Shown piece after piece: positions 1-9,569 of a stretch of DNA of 64,000 nucleotides. Numbering within the stretch: position 1 is the first letter of the stretch; each line of letters starts with the position of its first letter. The notes under the pieces were generated by a model that worked only from the letters and a program-made list of their open reading frames with translations, was not told where the DNA came from and did not search any database. The position numbers were made by a program, and so were the translations under genes. Origin of the DNA: CAVQSS01 sp963746605 (lineage in GTDB: Bacteria > Desulfobacterota > RBG-13-43-22); assembly GCA_963746605.1 (NCBI GenBank), contig CAVVCH010000061.1, forward strand, positions 62,001 to 126,000, in the 5' to 3' direction.

Positions 1-132
1 CACGTGCAAAAAATGCCCCTCGGGATCATGAAGGTACACAAAGGTTTCAGAGGCCTCGTTCAGGAGCTGCAGGACTTCCAGAAAAGGGAACCCATTTTCA
101 TCCAACAGGGGGGAGGCGGTATGCTGATCCAC
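1..132 (-). CDS. Partial ORF running off the left edge, possibly PAS-like
   Basis: A reading frame on the minus strand is open from about position 132 to the window edge (about 44 codons). It has no ATG; GTG at 130-132 or TTG at 103-105 could start it. The residues ETFVYLHDPEGHFFAR resemble the start of a PAS sensor domain, but the fragment is too short to assign. An in-frame stop lies just upstream near position 170. It may also be chance coding, so treat it as tentative. Confidence 0.25.
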   Translation of the reverse strand, partial: MDQHTASPLLDENGFPFLEVLQLLNEASETFVYLHDPEGHFLHV

Positions 133-219
133 TGGATATTCCTTTTTAGATTCTTCAGCGCTTACACGTTAATACGAAAATAGAATTGATCACCGCTTTT
201 TAGGCCTTTTCCCTGGGTC

Positions 220-306
220 GTCATACCGGACTTGATCCGGTATCCAGGACCTCCAGAGCTTATCCAAGGCTGGATTCCGGATCGCGCTTCGCTTGTCCGG
301 AATGAC
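220..306. repeat. REP-like intergenic element with two hairpins
   Basis: Two perfect inverted repeats lie side by side: TACCGGA / TCCGGTA with a 5-base loop, and ATTCCGGA / TCCGGAAT with a 14-base loop. The flanking words GTCATACC and GGAATGACG are typical of dispersed intergenic elements of proteobacteria. Shorter relatives (GGATTCCCGC...GCGGGAATGAC near 28050-28081 and CTTCGCTTCGCTCAGGATGAC near 28384) occur elsewhere in the window. It sits just downstream of the peptidase gene on the minus strand. Confidence 0.6.
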
Positions 307-330
307 GAATCTTGGCCAATTTATGGGGTT

Positions 331-1464
331 CTAATCTAAAATGTAAAACGGGGCCTTCCGGTTTAATACCCGGCTTTTAAGCTCTCCAATGACCACCATG
401 TTCTCCAGACGGACGCCGCCCCAACCCGGCAGATAGATCCCCGGTTCAATGGTCACCACCATGTCCGATTCCAGGAGGGCCGGTTTAACCGGACTCAGAC
501 TGGGGAGTTCATGGGTGGCCAAGCCCACTCCGTGGCCCAGGGAATGGTTGAAGTGCCGGCCGTAGCCGCCCTGATCAATGACCGACCGGGCCAGGGAGTC
601 AACCTCCAGGGTACTTAGGCCGGCCCGTATTCCTTTTTCAGCTTTTTCCTGGGCCAGACGGACCAGCCCGTATACCTCCAGGAAACGGTCGTTGGGCCGG
701 CCCAGAAAAACCGTTCGGGAGAGATCCGAACAATACCCATCGACCTTGGAGCCAAAATCAAAAATGATGGGCTCGCCTTTTTGAATCGGCCGGTCGGTGG
801 GCTCGGCATGAGGTTGGCTGGAATGGGGTCCGGAGGCCACAATCGGCTCAAAGGCGATCGCCTCCCCCCCCCCTTGATGGATCAAGGTCTTGATTTTCCA
901 GGCGATGGCTCTTTCAGTCTGTCCGGGACGGAGGGTGGCGGCCATTTCCAGAAAAACCGCTTCGGTTACGGCCAGGGACTTCCGAATAGCCTTGATTTCA
1001 CCGGGATCCTTTCGGGCCCGTAATCCTTCGACCAGATTTTGTGTGGGGGTCAATTGAATGGAGGCCTTTGATTTCCGGATTATTTTCTTAAGTCGTTGAT
1101 AAAATTGAAATGTAAGCCCACCAGTCTCAAATCCCAACCGGTTCATCCCTTGAAGCCGCCCGGCTATCCGGGACCAGGAACCTTCCAGGCCTTTATCGTA
1201 AATAAAAGGGATGAATCCGCGGGCTTCCCGCCGGGCCTCTATTTCATACCGGGGATCGGTTCCCAAGAGGGCCAGGGTACCGCCGACAATCAGGAATCCG
1301 GCCGATTCATTCAATTGGGGATCCGCCGGTTTAAACCCGCTCAAGTAGCGCCGGTTTTCCGGTAGGGTGACCATCAGGCCCGAAAGACCCTGAGTTTTTA
1401 AGGGTTCTTGAAGCATTTCGAGTCGGCGTTTCTGGTCTGGATGCAGGTCGGCACGGGCAGCCAT
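331..1464 (-). CDS. M24-family Xaa-Pro peptidase (aminopeptidase P / prolidase type)
   Basis: This 377-residue metallopeptidase should remove N-terminal residues preceding proline, or split Xaa-Pro dipeptides, in the cytoplasm. The N-terminal third is the creatinase-like domain and the C-terminal two thirds the pita-bread catalytic domain. The metal ligands are visible: Asp in FDFGSKVDGYCSDLSRTV, His in SLGHGVGLATHE, Glu in TIEPGIYLPG and Glu in VRLENMVVI. The length is usual for the family. The ATG is preceded by GGAGGAG, which supports this start. It is divergent from the gene at 1551. Which substrate class it prefers cannot be told from sequence. Confidence 0.9.
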   Translation of the reverse strand: MAARADLHPDQKRRLEMLQEPLKTQGLSGLMVTLPENRRYLSGFKPADPQLNESAGFLIVGGTLALLGTDPRYEIEARREARGFIPFIYDKGLEGSWSRIAGRLQGMNRLGFETGGLTFQFYQRLKKIIRKSKASIQLTPTQNLVEGLRARKDPGEIKAIRKSLAVTEAVFLEMAATLRPGQTERAIAWKIKTLIHQGGGEAIAFEPIVASGPHSSQPHAEPTDRPIQKGEPIIFDFGSKVDGYCSDLSRTVFLGRPNDRFLEVYGLVRLAQEKAEKGIRAGLSTLEVDSLARSVIDQGGYGRHFNHSLGHGVGLATHELPSLSPVKPALLESDMVVTIEPGIYLPGWGGVRLENMVVIGELKSRVLNRKAPFYILD

Positions 1465-1489
1465 GGCTCCTCCTAACCGTTTCTAAAAC

Positions 1490-1517
1490 TTGACTTTTTT
1501 TTATAAAAGCTTATAAT
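1490..1517 (+). promoter_or_regulatory. Sigma-70-type promoter for the HELVH gene
   Basis: TTGACT, a 16-base T/A-rich spacer and a perfect TATAAT lie in the divergent spacer, with the -10 box about 34 bases before the ATG at 1551. The match is good but untested. Confidence 0.5.
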
Positions 1518-1550
1518 TTTGTTATAAATCATTCAAACAATAAAATAAAG

Positions 1551-2165
1551 ATGATGCAAGGTTTTTCCCAAAAGGATATTGTGCTGGTGGATAGGGCGTT
1601 GGAAATAGCGGAAGACGCCGCGTGTAATCATTATCATATTTCCGGCAGTAATTGGAAGAAATATGGCTTTGAGGTTACACCGCTGGCCCATTTGCAGCAG
1701 GAGGAAATAACCGATCAAGGACTGGCTCAGATCAGCCGTTATGTGTTTGCTCCTTATCAGTGGAGGCCCGCCTCCTCTCTCCGAGACTATTACCGGGTTT
1801 GCCTGCAGGATCACAATATTCTTAAGGTGATGGAGCGGGGCGAAGGGTTGGAGTTGTTCCCCCTGATGATCTACATCTTAACCCATGAGTTGGTCCATAT
1901 CATCCGGTTCAGGAAATTTTTTCAGCGTTTTGATGTAAGTTGCGAGGAGCGGGAGATCGAGGAAAGCAAGGTTCATTCGACCACCTTTGATATTCTCAAG
2001 CCTATAAAAAAGATTGATCTGAAACCAATACTGGATTCATACGTTGGGCACCGGTGCCCGAATGAAAGGGAAATGTCGGGGCGGGTTGCAATCCAGTCGT
2101 ATAATAAAAAGGAGATTGATAGATGCCCATTTACGAGTACCAATGTCAAAAATGCCGGGAAGTGA
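1551..2165 (+). CDS. Putative zinc metallopeptidase-like protein with HELVH motif
   Basis: A 204-residue soluble protein that I do not recognise by family. Its clearest mark is THELVHIIRF near residues 113-122, a textbook HEXXH zinc-binding motif, followed about 20 residues later by an acidic stretch (EEREIEESKVH) that could supply a third ligand. No signal peptide or membrane segment is evident. The last 14 codons overlap the start of the downstream fmdB-like gene by 43 bases, a long overlap that may mean translational coupling or a frameshift that lengthened the tail. Peptidase activity is inferred only from the motif. Confidence 0.6.
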   Translation: MMQGFSQKDIVLVDRALEIAEDAACNHYHISGSNWKKYGFEVTPLAHLQQEEITDQGLAQISRYVFAPYQWRPASSLRDYYRVCLQDHNILKVMERGEGLELFPLMIYILTHELVHIIRFRKFFQRFDVSCEEREIEESKVHSTTFDILKPIKKIDLKPILDSYVGHRCPNEREMSGRVAIQSYNKKEIDRCPFTSTNVKNAGK

Positions 2166-2407
2166 CGGAAGCCATGCAGAAGTTTTCGGATTCCCCTTTG
2201 ACCCAATGCCCTTCCTGCCGAGGGGAATTGAAAAAGATGATTTCTCACAGCAGCTTCCACCTGAAGGGGAGCGGCTGGTATGTGACCGATTACAGCCGCA
2301 AGGGGTCTTCGGCGCCGGAGGGCAAAAAAAGCGAACCCGCAGATAAACCCGCTGCCGCGGCGGAAAGCACTAAGGCGGCACCCGCTCCCAAGACCGACCC
2401 GGCATAA
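2123..2407 (+). CDS. FmdB-family zinc-ribbon protein
   Basis: A 94-residue protein beginning MPIYEYQCQKC, the hallmark of the FmdB/CxxC_CXXC_SSSS regulatory family. Two CxxC knuckles (CQKC near residue 8, CPSC near residue 34) would bind one zinc. The conserved block FHLKGSGWYVTDY follows, then a low-complexity Ala/Pro/Lys tail typical of this family. A good ribosome site (AAAAAGGAGA) precedes the ATG. The founder member was proposed to regulate a formamidase/amidase operon, but the role of most members is unknown. It overlaps the end of the HELVH gene and is followed by a strong terminator. Confidence 0.9.
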   Translation: MPIYEYQCQKCREVTEAMQKFSDSPLTQCPSCRGELKKMISHSSFHLKGSGWYVTDYSRKGSSAPEGKKSEPADKPAAAAESTKAAPAPKTDPA

Positions 2408-2440
2408 GGAACTAGCATTCGCCTTATAGGAATTTAACCT

Positions 2441-2479
2441 AAAAAACCATGGTGCTCGTTATCGCCATGGTTTTTTTTT
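2441..2479 (+). terminator. Rho-independent terminator
   Basis: A stem AACCATGG / CCATGGTT with a 12-base loop is followed by nine Ts. It ends the short operon of HELVH gene plus fmdB-like gene, and lies only about 12 bases before the next start codon, so that gene needs readthrough or a promoter inside this tight spacer. Confidence 0.85.
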
Positions 2480-2491
2480 GCCCGGAAGACC

Positions 2492-4931
2492 ATGAGTAAA
2501 AAACCCGTCCACCCTCGCTATGTATGCATCCATGGCCATTTTTACCAGCCTCCCCGCGAAAATCCCTGGCTGGGTGCGGTGGAACGGGAGGAAAGCGCCG
2601 CGCCGTATCAGGACTGGAACGAACGGATAGCCGCCGAATGCTATGCCCCGAACGCCCGCTCCCGGATTCTGGATGACCGAGGGAAAACGGCTCGGATCAG
2701 CAACAATTATGAGAGGATCAGCTTCAATTTCGGCCCCACCCTCCTTTCCTGGATCGCGGAAAAAGCACCGGCCGTTTTGAGGGGATTGAAATTTGCCGAC
2801 GATCGCTCCCGGCCCATCCGAGGAGGGCACGGCAATGCCCTGGCCCATCCGTATACCCACGTCATCCTGCCATTGACCGAGCCCCGCGATCGCCTCACCC
2901 AGATTCGCTGGGGGATAGCGGCCTTCAGGCATACCTGGGGGCGGTCCCCGGAAGGGATGTGGCTTCCCGAGACGGCTGTGGATGTGAAGTCTCTGGAGGC
3001 CCTGGCTCAAGAAGGGATGGGGTTTACCGTACTGGCGCCCCATCAGGCCAGACGATTCCGTCCGGCGGGTAAAAAAGAATGGCAGGAATTTAAACAAGGG
3101 GTTAATCCCCGTCGGGCGTACTGGTGCCCGCTGCCTTCGGGGAAAAAGATCGCCCTTTTCTTTTATGACGGTGCTCTGTCCCACGGCATCGCCTTCCGGG
3201 ATACCCTCTCGGACGGGGAGGGCTTCGCCCGGGGCCTGCTGGAGGCCTTTGATCCAGCAGAACCCTCGCCTCAACTGGTGCATGTGGCCACCGACGGGGA
3301 GTCTTACGGACACCACCGGCCCTTTGGGGATATGGCCTTGGCCTACGCCCTTCACCGGTTGGAAAACGATTCGCGGGTTCGGTTGACCAATTACGGCCAA
3401 TTCCTGGAACTATTCCCCCCCCAATTTGAAGTGGAGATCCGGGAAAACACCTCCTGGAGTTGCGCCCACGGGATCGGACGTTGGCAGGAGGATTGCGGAT
3501 GCCGGGCCGGGGGCTGGGGAGCAGCATCAGCGCTGGCGTGCGCCTCTGCGGGAGGGATTGGAGCGGCTGAAGGAGGCTCTGGACGAGCTGTTCGAGGAAA
3601 GAGGATCTCAGTTACTCACGGACCCCTGGCAGGCCCGGGAGGCTTATATCCGGGTGGTCCTGGACCGCTCTCCGGAAAATCTCCAGGGTTTTTTCAGTGA
3701 ACAGGGGCGGACGGGAGACCTCCCGGCGTCCGATCGGGTGCAGGCCCTGAAGCTTTTGGAAATGCAGCGCCACAGCCTGCTCATGTTCACCAGTTGCGGC
3801 TGGTTTTTCGACGAGATCAGCGGCTTGGAGACTACCCAGATCCTGAAATACGCCTGTCGGGCCATCCAACTGGCCCGTGACTTTGGCCTGGACCTGGAAC
3901 CTCTGCTGTTGGAGCACCTGCGCCGGGCTCCCAGCAACCGGCCGGAGTTCGGGGACGGGCAAGGGGTCTGGGAAAAGCTGGTCCGCCCTTCGGCCGTGGA
4001 ACTGAAGCAGGTCCTGGCCCACCAGGCTATCAGCTCCATTTACCGCACCTCCGAAGGGCGGTCCCGGGTTTACTGCTATGACCTCACTACCCCCGACCAG
4101 TCCGTCCTTCGCCAGAACGGGACCCACCTGGCCCTGGGACTCCTCCGGGTCCGGTCCCACCTGACCGAAGAGGAACTGGAAATGATCTATGCCGTCCTCC
4201 ATTTCGGCGGGCTGGATTTCCACTGCCGTCTCCGACCTTTTAAAGGCCGGAAAAAATATGAGTCTTTCAAGGTCGAATTGTTGGAGCGCTACCAGTCGGC
4301 TTCCCTGGGGGAAGTGTATGACCGGATCAAGGATTATTTCGGGGGGAGCCATTATTCCTTAAAAGACCTTTTCCGGGAGGAGCGGCGGCGGCTGATCGAC
4401 CTGATCTTGAATGAGAGGTTGCAGGAATATTACCAGCAAATGGGAGAATGGGTCCGGGTCGATGAAGGGGTGATGAAAATATTGGTGGATTGGGAAGTCC
4501 CCATCCCCCCGCCCATGGGCTGGGCCTTGCGCCTGTCCTTAGGAAAGGCCTGGGATCAGGCAATGGAAGAAGGCCCAGCCGACAGCCGACAATGGGATGC
4601 CTTAATCCGGTTGGTAGAAAGGATGAAGAAACTAAAGTTCCCCATTGATAAAAACCAGATGGCGGAGACTATCCAGGGAAAGGTGGCGCTTTGGATGAAA
4701 GATCTGGTGGGGGCGCCGGAGCCATCCTTTATCTTCGGTCGAGTTAGAGAGCTCCTGAACGGCGCCGGGAAGTTGAGTCTGCCGGTAAACCTCTGGTCCG
4801 TGCAGAACAGCTTTCTGGACGCCTGCCTACTGGTCTCGGATTTATCCCCACAAGGCATGAACGATTATCGAGCCTTTGCCGCGGAGCTGGAATTGCCGGT
4901 TTCCGTGGTCCCGGGCGGGGGCGGCGAATAG
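2492..4931 (+). CDS. DUF3536 / GH57-type glycoside hydrolase-like protein, frameshifted
   Basis: Two overlapping frames (2492-about 3515 and about 3505-4931) together encode one protein of about 813 residues. The first carries the glycoside hydrolase 57-like N-terminus (CIHGHFYQPPRENPW, EGMWLPETAVD, VATDGESYGHH) and the start of the DUF3536 block (ENTSWSCAHGIGRW). The second continues it with QRWRAPLREGLERLKEALDEL through to the end. The joined length is 2440 bases, one more than a multiple of three, so a single extra G in the G-rich tract near 3505-3520 explains the split. The family is thought to act on alpha-glucans; a neighbouring branching enzyme supports that. The stop could be real or an assembly error. 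Confidence 0.85.
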
Positions 4932-5239
4932 CGGTTCATTAATTAAAGCGATTCATTTAACCCCCATGACGGGCCATGAAAGGCTTTCGCTGGGGTGACG
5001 TGTTGTTACATTAGGGGAGGGTGTTAGCGGTCATCCGGCGAAAGCCGGAATTAAGGCTTCACATTTCGTTTCTAATAAACCCCATGCCCGGGACGAGCAC
5101 CCCGAGGCTGAAGGTGAAGAGGGGATTAACCGCTTAACAACTTGATATTAATAATTAATAATCAATTGTTAATAATTAATTGTTAATGAATGTCTTGTGG
5201 TACCGAGTTCTATTTTCGAACTAAAGGAACGGGTGGCCT
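4932..5239. other. Spacer with an AT-rich repeat before glgB
   Basis: No gene is seen. The right part (5144-5188) is an AT-rich tract built from TTAATAATTAATAATCAATTG-like words that recurs at 54037-54077 in front of another gene, and more weakly near 40430. It may hold the glgB promoter or a regulator site, but no clear -35/-10 pair stands out. Confidence 0.5.
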
Positions 5240-7423
5240 ATGAACACTGAATTTGATGCCCTCATCCAGGGAGAGCACTCCAACCCCCACCGGGTTTTAG
5301 GTGTCCACCCTTTCCAACAGGCCAACCAGCCGGGGGTCACCCTTCGGGCCTTCCACCCCGATGCATTGGAGGTTTTTCTATTGGTGGATCGCCAGGTCTT
5401 GCCCCTGGCCCGGATCCACCCCGGGGGCCTTTTCGAAATCCGGCTCCTGGAGAAGCCCTGGCCTTTTGAATATCGATTCCGGTTTGTTTTTGAAGACGGC
5501 AATACCTGGGAACTGGAGGACCCCTATCGTTTCCAGCCCACCCTGGGGGAGGTGGATCTGTTTCTGTTCGGCGAGGGGTCTCACACCGAGTTATACAAGC
5601 ATCTGGGCGCTCATTTGCGGACGATGGAGGGAAAGAACGGCACGGCCTTTACCCTTTGGGCGCCGAACGCCAAGAATGTCACTCTTCTGGGGGAATTCAA
5701 CCGCTGGGACGGGCGTCTTTTCCCCATGCGCCAGTTGGGCAGCTCCGGCATCTGGGAGCTATTCGTGCCCGGTGTTTCCGCCGGGACTTTGTATAAATAT
5801 GAGATCAAGACCCAGGAGGGATTGCTGCGCATCAAAACCGATCCCCTGGCATTTTCCATGGAGCGCCCGCCCGGGATGGTAGCCCGGGTTTGGGATATGG
5901 AGGCCTATGTCTGGAAGGATGAAGACTGGCTAAAGCAAAGGGCCTCCATCAACCCCCGGCGCGCGCCCATGAATATTTACGAGGTCCACCTGGGTTCCTT
6001 TCGCCGGGTCCCCGAGGAGGAGAATCGGTCCCTCACTTACCGGGAAATCGCGCCTCTTTTGATCGCCCAGGCTAAACGTTTCGGGTTCACCCATATTGAG
6101 CTGCTGCCCGTGGCCGAATACCCCTTTGAGGGTTCCTGGGGCTATCAGGTGACCGGCTACTACGCCCCCACCAGCCGGTTCGGCACCCCGGATGATTTCT
6201 GTTTTCTGGTGGACAGTCTGCACCAGGCCGGTCTGGGCGTCATCCTGGACTGGGTCCCGGCCCATTTCCCCAAAGACGATTACAGCCTGCGCTGGTTTGA
6301 CGGGACGTCCCTGTACGAGCACGAAGACCCCCGGATGGGAGAGCACCAGGATTGGGGGACTTTGATCTTCAACTTCGGCCGCAACGAAGTCCGCAATTTC
6401 CTGCTGGCCAATGCCCTTTTCTGGCTGGACCAGTATCACATCGACGCCCTGAGGGTGGACGCCGTGGCCTCCATGCTCTACCTGGATTACAGCCGCGAGG
6501 AAGGCGAATGGATACCCAATAAATACGGCGGCCGGGAAAACCTGGAGGCCATCGACTTCATAAAGAATTTGAACGAGCGGATCTACGAACGCTTCCCCGG
6601 TTGTTTTACCGTGGCCGAGGAGTCCACCGACTGGGCCGGGGTCAGTTCCCCCGTCTACCTGGGGGGCTTGGGCTTTGGGTTCAAATGGAATATGGGCTGG
6701 ATGCACGATACCCTGCTTTATTTCTCCAAAGACCCCATCCACCGGGGATACCACCACAACCAATTGACCTTCTCCATGCTCTACGCCTATACGGAAAACT
6801 TCATCCTGCCCCTGTCCCATGACGAGGTGGTCCACGGCAAGGGGTCCCTCCTGTCCAAGATGCCCGGAGATACCTGGCAGAAGTTCGCCAACCTGCGCAC
6901 CCTTTTGGGGTATATGTACGCCCACCCCGGAAAGAAACTGCTATTCATGGGAACGGAGCTGGCCATGGATCGGGAATGGGACCATGACCACAGCCTGGAT
7001 TGGCACCTGGAAGACGACCCCAGGCGGCGTGGCTTTCAAACGTTCCTGGAGGATCTGGGCCGATTGTATTTGAATGAGCCGCCTCTCTGGGAACTCGATC
7101 ACCGACCGGAAGGTTTTACCTGGATTGACTGTCAGGACTGGCAACAGTCGGTGGTGTCCTTCATCCGGCGATCCCATGACCGTTGGCTCGTAGTGGTGCT
7201 CAATTTCACCCCCGTTCCCCGCTTCGGCTACCGGATCGGCGTGCCCGGTGCGTCCTGGTACCAGGAGGCCCTCAACAGCGACTCCACCTGGTATGGGGGA
7301 AGCAACCTGGGCAACAGCGGCCGGATTCAGACCGACCCCATCCCCTACCATCTTCACACCCAGTCGGTTTCCCTGACCGTCCCGCCGCTGAGTTGTTTGA
7401 TTCTGAAACCTATGGGGATTTAA
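5240..7423 (+). CDS. glgB: 1,4-alpha-glucan (glycogen) branching enzyme
   Basis: A complete 727-residue GH13 enzyme that moves short alpha-1,4 chains to alpha-1,6 branch points during glycogen synthesis in the cytoplasm. An N-terminal module (HSNPHRVLGVHP), a CBM48 module (FTLWAPNAKNVTLLGEFN), the catalytic barrel and a C-terminal beta domain follow in order. Catalytic regions are visible: DALRVDAVASMLYLDY (nucleophile Asp), VAEESTDW (acid/base Glu) and LPLSHDEVVHGKGSL (transition-state Asp). Its length equals that of the enterobacterial enzyme. An AAAGGAAC ribosome site precedes ATG. It follows a glucan-active DUF3536 gene, so the pair probably serves glycogen metabolism. Confidence 0.97.
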   Translation: MNTEFDALIQGEHSNPHRVLGVHPFQQANQPGVTLRAFHPDALEVFLLVDRQVLPLARIHPGGLFEIRLLEKPWPFEYRFRFVFEDGNTWELEDPYRFQPTLGEVDLFLFGEGSHTELYKHLGAHLRTMEGKNGTAFTLWAPNAKNVTLLGEFNRWDGRLFPMRQLGSSGIWELFVPGVSAGTLYKYEIKTQEGLLRIKTDPLAFSMERPPGMVARVWDMEAYVWKDEDWLKQRASINPRRAPMNIYEVHLGSFRRVPEEENRSLTYREIAPLLIAQAKRFGFTHIELLPVAEYPFEGSWGYQVTGYYAPTSRFGTPDDFCFLVDSLHQAGLGVILDWVPAHFPKDDYSLRWFDGTSLYEHEDPRMGEHQDWGTLIFNFGRNEVRNFLLANALFWLDQYHIDALRVDAVASMLYLDYSREEGEWIPNKYGGRENLEAIDFIKNLNERIYERFPGCFTVAEESTDWAGVSSPVYLGGLGFGFKWNMGWMHDTLLYFSKDPIHRGYHHNQLTFSMLYAYTENFILPLSHDEVVHGKGSLLSKMPGDTWQKFANLRTLLGYMYAHPGKKLLFMGTELAMDREWDHDHSLDWHLEDDPRRRGFQTFLEDLGRLYLNEPPLWELDHRPEGFTWIDCQDWQQSVVSFIRRSHDRWLVVVLNFTPVPRFGYRIGVPGASWYQEALNSDSTWYGGSNLGNSGRIQTDPIPYHLHTQSVSLTVPPLSCLILKPMGI

Positions 7424-7463
7424 GCAATTTCGAATTTATCCGATTTAACCTTCGGGGTTAAGA

Positions 7464-7664
7464 ATGTCGAAGGAGTCCGGCCGTTCGCGTGAAACGGGCC
7501 GCCGCCATGGATCGGCTCCGAAAAAAGCCGATTCTGGTCATCGACGAGATTACGGAGAAATCTTGGGTAAACTGGCCGCCCAATTGAAGATCGCCGGCAA
7601 GGATCAGGATTATCGAATCCAAGACCTTTGGCTGGCCAGACAGGTCGTTCAGAACGGGGCTTAA
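7464..7664 (+). CDS. Small hypothetical ORF, possibly a broken gene
   Basis: A 66-codon frame that I do not recognise. Its second half (YGEILGKLAAQLKIAGKDQDY...ARQVVQNGA) looks protein-like, while the first half is basic and low in complexity. A second frame over the same DNA (MDRLRKKPILVIDEITEKS) is also plausible, so the true gene may be a frameshifted remnant that switches frame near 7550. It lies 40 bases after glgB in the same direction. No domain or motif can be named. Confidence 0.3.
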   Translation: MSKESGRSRETGRRHGSAPKKADSGHRRDYGEILGKLAAQLKIAGKDQDYRIQDLWLARQVVQNGA

Positions 7665-7737
7665 GATGCTGACCCAAAATGAAAAAGAATTTATCGATAT
7701 CCAGGGCTTGGATCTGATCCTATTTCCGAAACAATGA

Positions 7738-7763
7738 AAAACCCCACTTTCGAGGGATTGTTA
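7738..7763 (+). promoter_or_regulatory. Palindromic box 1 upstream of the NHL protein
   Basis: AAACCCCACTTTCGAGGGATTG is an imperfect copy of the palindrome AATCCCT-ACTTTCG-AGGGATT found also at 9428 and 18957. It lies about 100 bases before the ATG at 7865. It is proposed as a binding site of a regulator, perhaps PrsR; a weak terminator hairpin is the alternative. Confidence 0.4.
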
Positions 7764-7864
7764 TTCCTATAGTTGTCCTATAAAGTTAGGGGCAAATCTT
7801 TCATGGCAGAGAAAATATAATAATGATCGGCAAACAACATAAGGTTAATCAGGAGAGATTAAAT

Positions 7865-9417
7865 ATGAAGAAACTTTCTTTTCCACTTTTAAGCCTTATT
7901 ACTTTGATAGTCTTTTCCGCCTCCCCAGGACAGGCGCAATGGACCAACGGGCAAGACGCCTTGATGGTCACTGGGTCAACCCGATTTTACCAGCAGCGCT
8001 CCGGGCCTTTCAGCCACGACGCTTTAATACACCTAAAGACGTGGCTATCGATTCGGCCCACGGTAAATTGTATGTGTTGGACTCAGCAAATCACCGGGTA
8101 TTGCGTTTTGCCTACCCCGTCACATCGAATCAGCCGGCCGCCGAACTGGTATTCGGGCAACCTGATTTTAATCTCCAATGGAACCGGTACTACCCAGAAT
8201 ACTTTCAATGCACCTCGGGGGATAGTCGTTGACGGCACCGGACGGCTTTGGGTTTCGGAACAAGGCAACAATCGCGTGGTCTGGTTCAACGCGGCGTATT
8301 CACTCACTGCAAATCAACCCGCGGCCGATGGCGTCCTGGGTCAACCTGATTTCATTAGCAACGGGTGCTTGGCTGCCCAAAACAGAATGTGCTATCCTTA
8401 CGGGCTCGCCATTTCATCGAATGATACTTTGTTTGTGGCGGATGGGAATTTTCCGCCTCCTTGAGTGGTGACGGCAATAATCGTGTCCTGCGTTTTGACC
8501 AGGCGTCGACCAAAGCCAATGGCGCCAATGCGGATGGAGTACTGGGCCAACCCGACTTTACTTCAAACGCAAGCGCGGTTTCCCAAAATGGGATGGCTAA
8601 TCCGCGAGGGGTGGCCCTTCAGGGAACGACATTGTTTGTTGCCGAAAGGGAAAATCACCGGGTTCTGCGTTTCGACAACGCCGCGAGTAAAACCAACGGG
8701 GCCAACGCCGACGGCGTGCTGGGCCAGCCCAATTTTACCTCCAACACCCCGGCCCTGACCCAAACCGGGATGGTACTTCCGGGACGCGTTTCTGTCGACC
8801 AGGGAGGGCGCTTGTATGTCAGTGATACGGATGATCTTATTAATTTGAGAGCTAATAGAATATTGATTTTTTCGCGTGCATCCAACAAATTAAATGGGGA
8901 CCCGGCGGACTTTGTATTAGGTCAACCAGACTTCACCACCCAGAGTCCGGGCACCACTCAAAATAAAATGAGATTAGACTCATCGGGGAGCGGGTTAGCG
9001 ATAGATTATGGGAATAACCTGTTACTGGTGGCGGACGGCTTCAATAACCGGGTGATGATTTTCAAGGCCAATTTCCCCTCGATCGTCTTAAACCCGGTGG
9101 ATTTAACCTTTAGCACGACGGTGGGGATAAATCCGGCGAGTAAAACGATCGCCCTGTCCAACGGTGGAGAGGGCGCCATGGATTGGGCGGCCGTGGCGGA
9201 TGTTGGCGCTCCGGCCTGGATGTCTGTAACACCGGGGAGTGGGACAGGCAATGGGACCCTGACGGTAACAGTGGACAGTACCGGCCTGGATCCGGGAACC
9301 TACACAAAAACAATAACCGTTACCTCACCCGGGGCAACAAATACCCCTCAGGTGGTAAACGTTGTGCTGAAGATTGAGCCAAGCCGGCTGTATCTGCCTG
9401 TTGTGCGCAAACCGTAA
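7865..9417 (+). pseudogene. Secreted NHL-repeat protein with BACON/Ig-like tail, several frameshifts
   Basis: One protein is spread over three frames. The start is ATG at 7865, after AGGAGA, giving MKKLSFPLLSLITLIVFSAS, a clear signal peptide ending SPGQAQ. The frame then moves to the one covering 7990-8160 (TPKDVAIDSAHGKLYVLDSANHRVLRF), returns (APRGIVVDGTGRLWVSEQGNNRVV), and shifts again near 8455 into the long frame ending at 9417. NHL beta-propeller repeats with the phrase ADGVLGQPDF recur every 70 or so residues. The last 110 residues (SIVLNPVDLTFSTTVG...) resemble a BACON-type beta domain and end LYLPVVRKP. No PEP-CTERM tail is present. At least three indels are needed. Confidence 0.75.
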
Positions 9418-9427
9418 AAAAAATGCG

Positions 9428-9453
9428 AAATCCCTACTTTCGAGGGATTGTTT
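9428..9453 (+). promoter_or_regulatory. Palindromic box 2 upstream of PEP-CTERM gene 1
   Basis: AAATCCCTACTTTCGAGGGATTG has perfect 7-base arms (AATCCCT / AGGGATT) around ACTTTCG. It begins 10 bases after the NHL gene stop and ends 117 bases before the ATG at 9570. Copies lie at 7738 and 18957, each upstream of a secreted surface protein gene. A terminator role is possible because of position, but the T run is short. Confidence 0.5.
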
Positions 9454-9569
9454 AAAGTTTTTGAAATAGTTTATGCTGTGAAATAGAGGGATATTTGAGA
9501 TAATATTTTTTTCGCTGGAGAAATTTAACTTATGACTTATAAGGTTGTCCGTTCATACGGAGGTGCTGC

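Noticed and set aside
2459..3400. Long minus-strand frame of 313 codons opposite the DUF3536 gene
   Set aside because: Shadow of GC-rich coding DNA, with no domain and no ribosome site.
5930..6925. 331-codon minus-strand frame inside glgB
   Set aside because: Antisense to an intact GH13 enzyme; composition is that of a shadow frame.
7500..7735. In-frame TGA in MDRLRKKPILVIDEITEKS... as another selenoprotein
   Set aside because: No Cys-homologue context, no SECIS-like hairpin noticed, and a competing frame is equally good; a broken small gene is simpler.
9428..9453. Box 2 as a plain terminator of the NHL gene
   Set aside because: Position allows it, but the T run is short and box 3 lies far from any stop codon; kept as a regulatory candidate.
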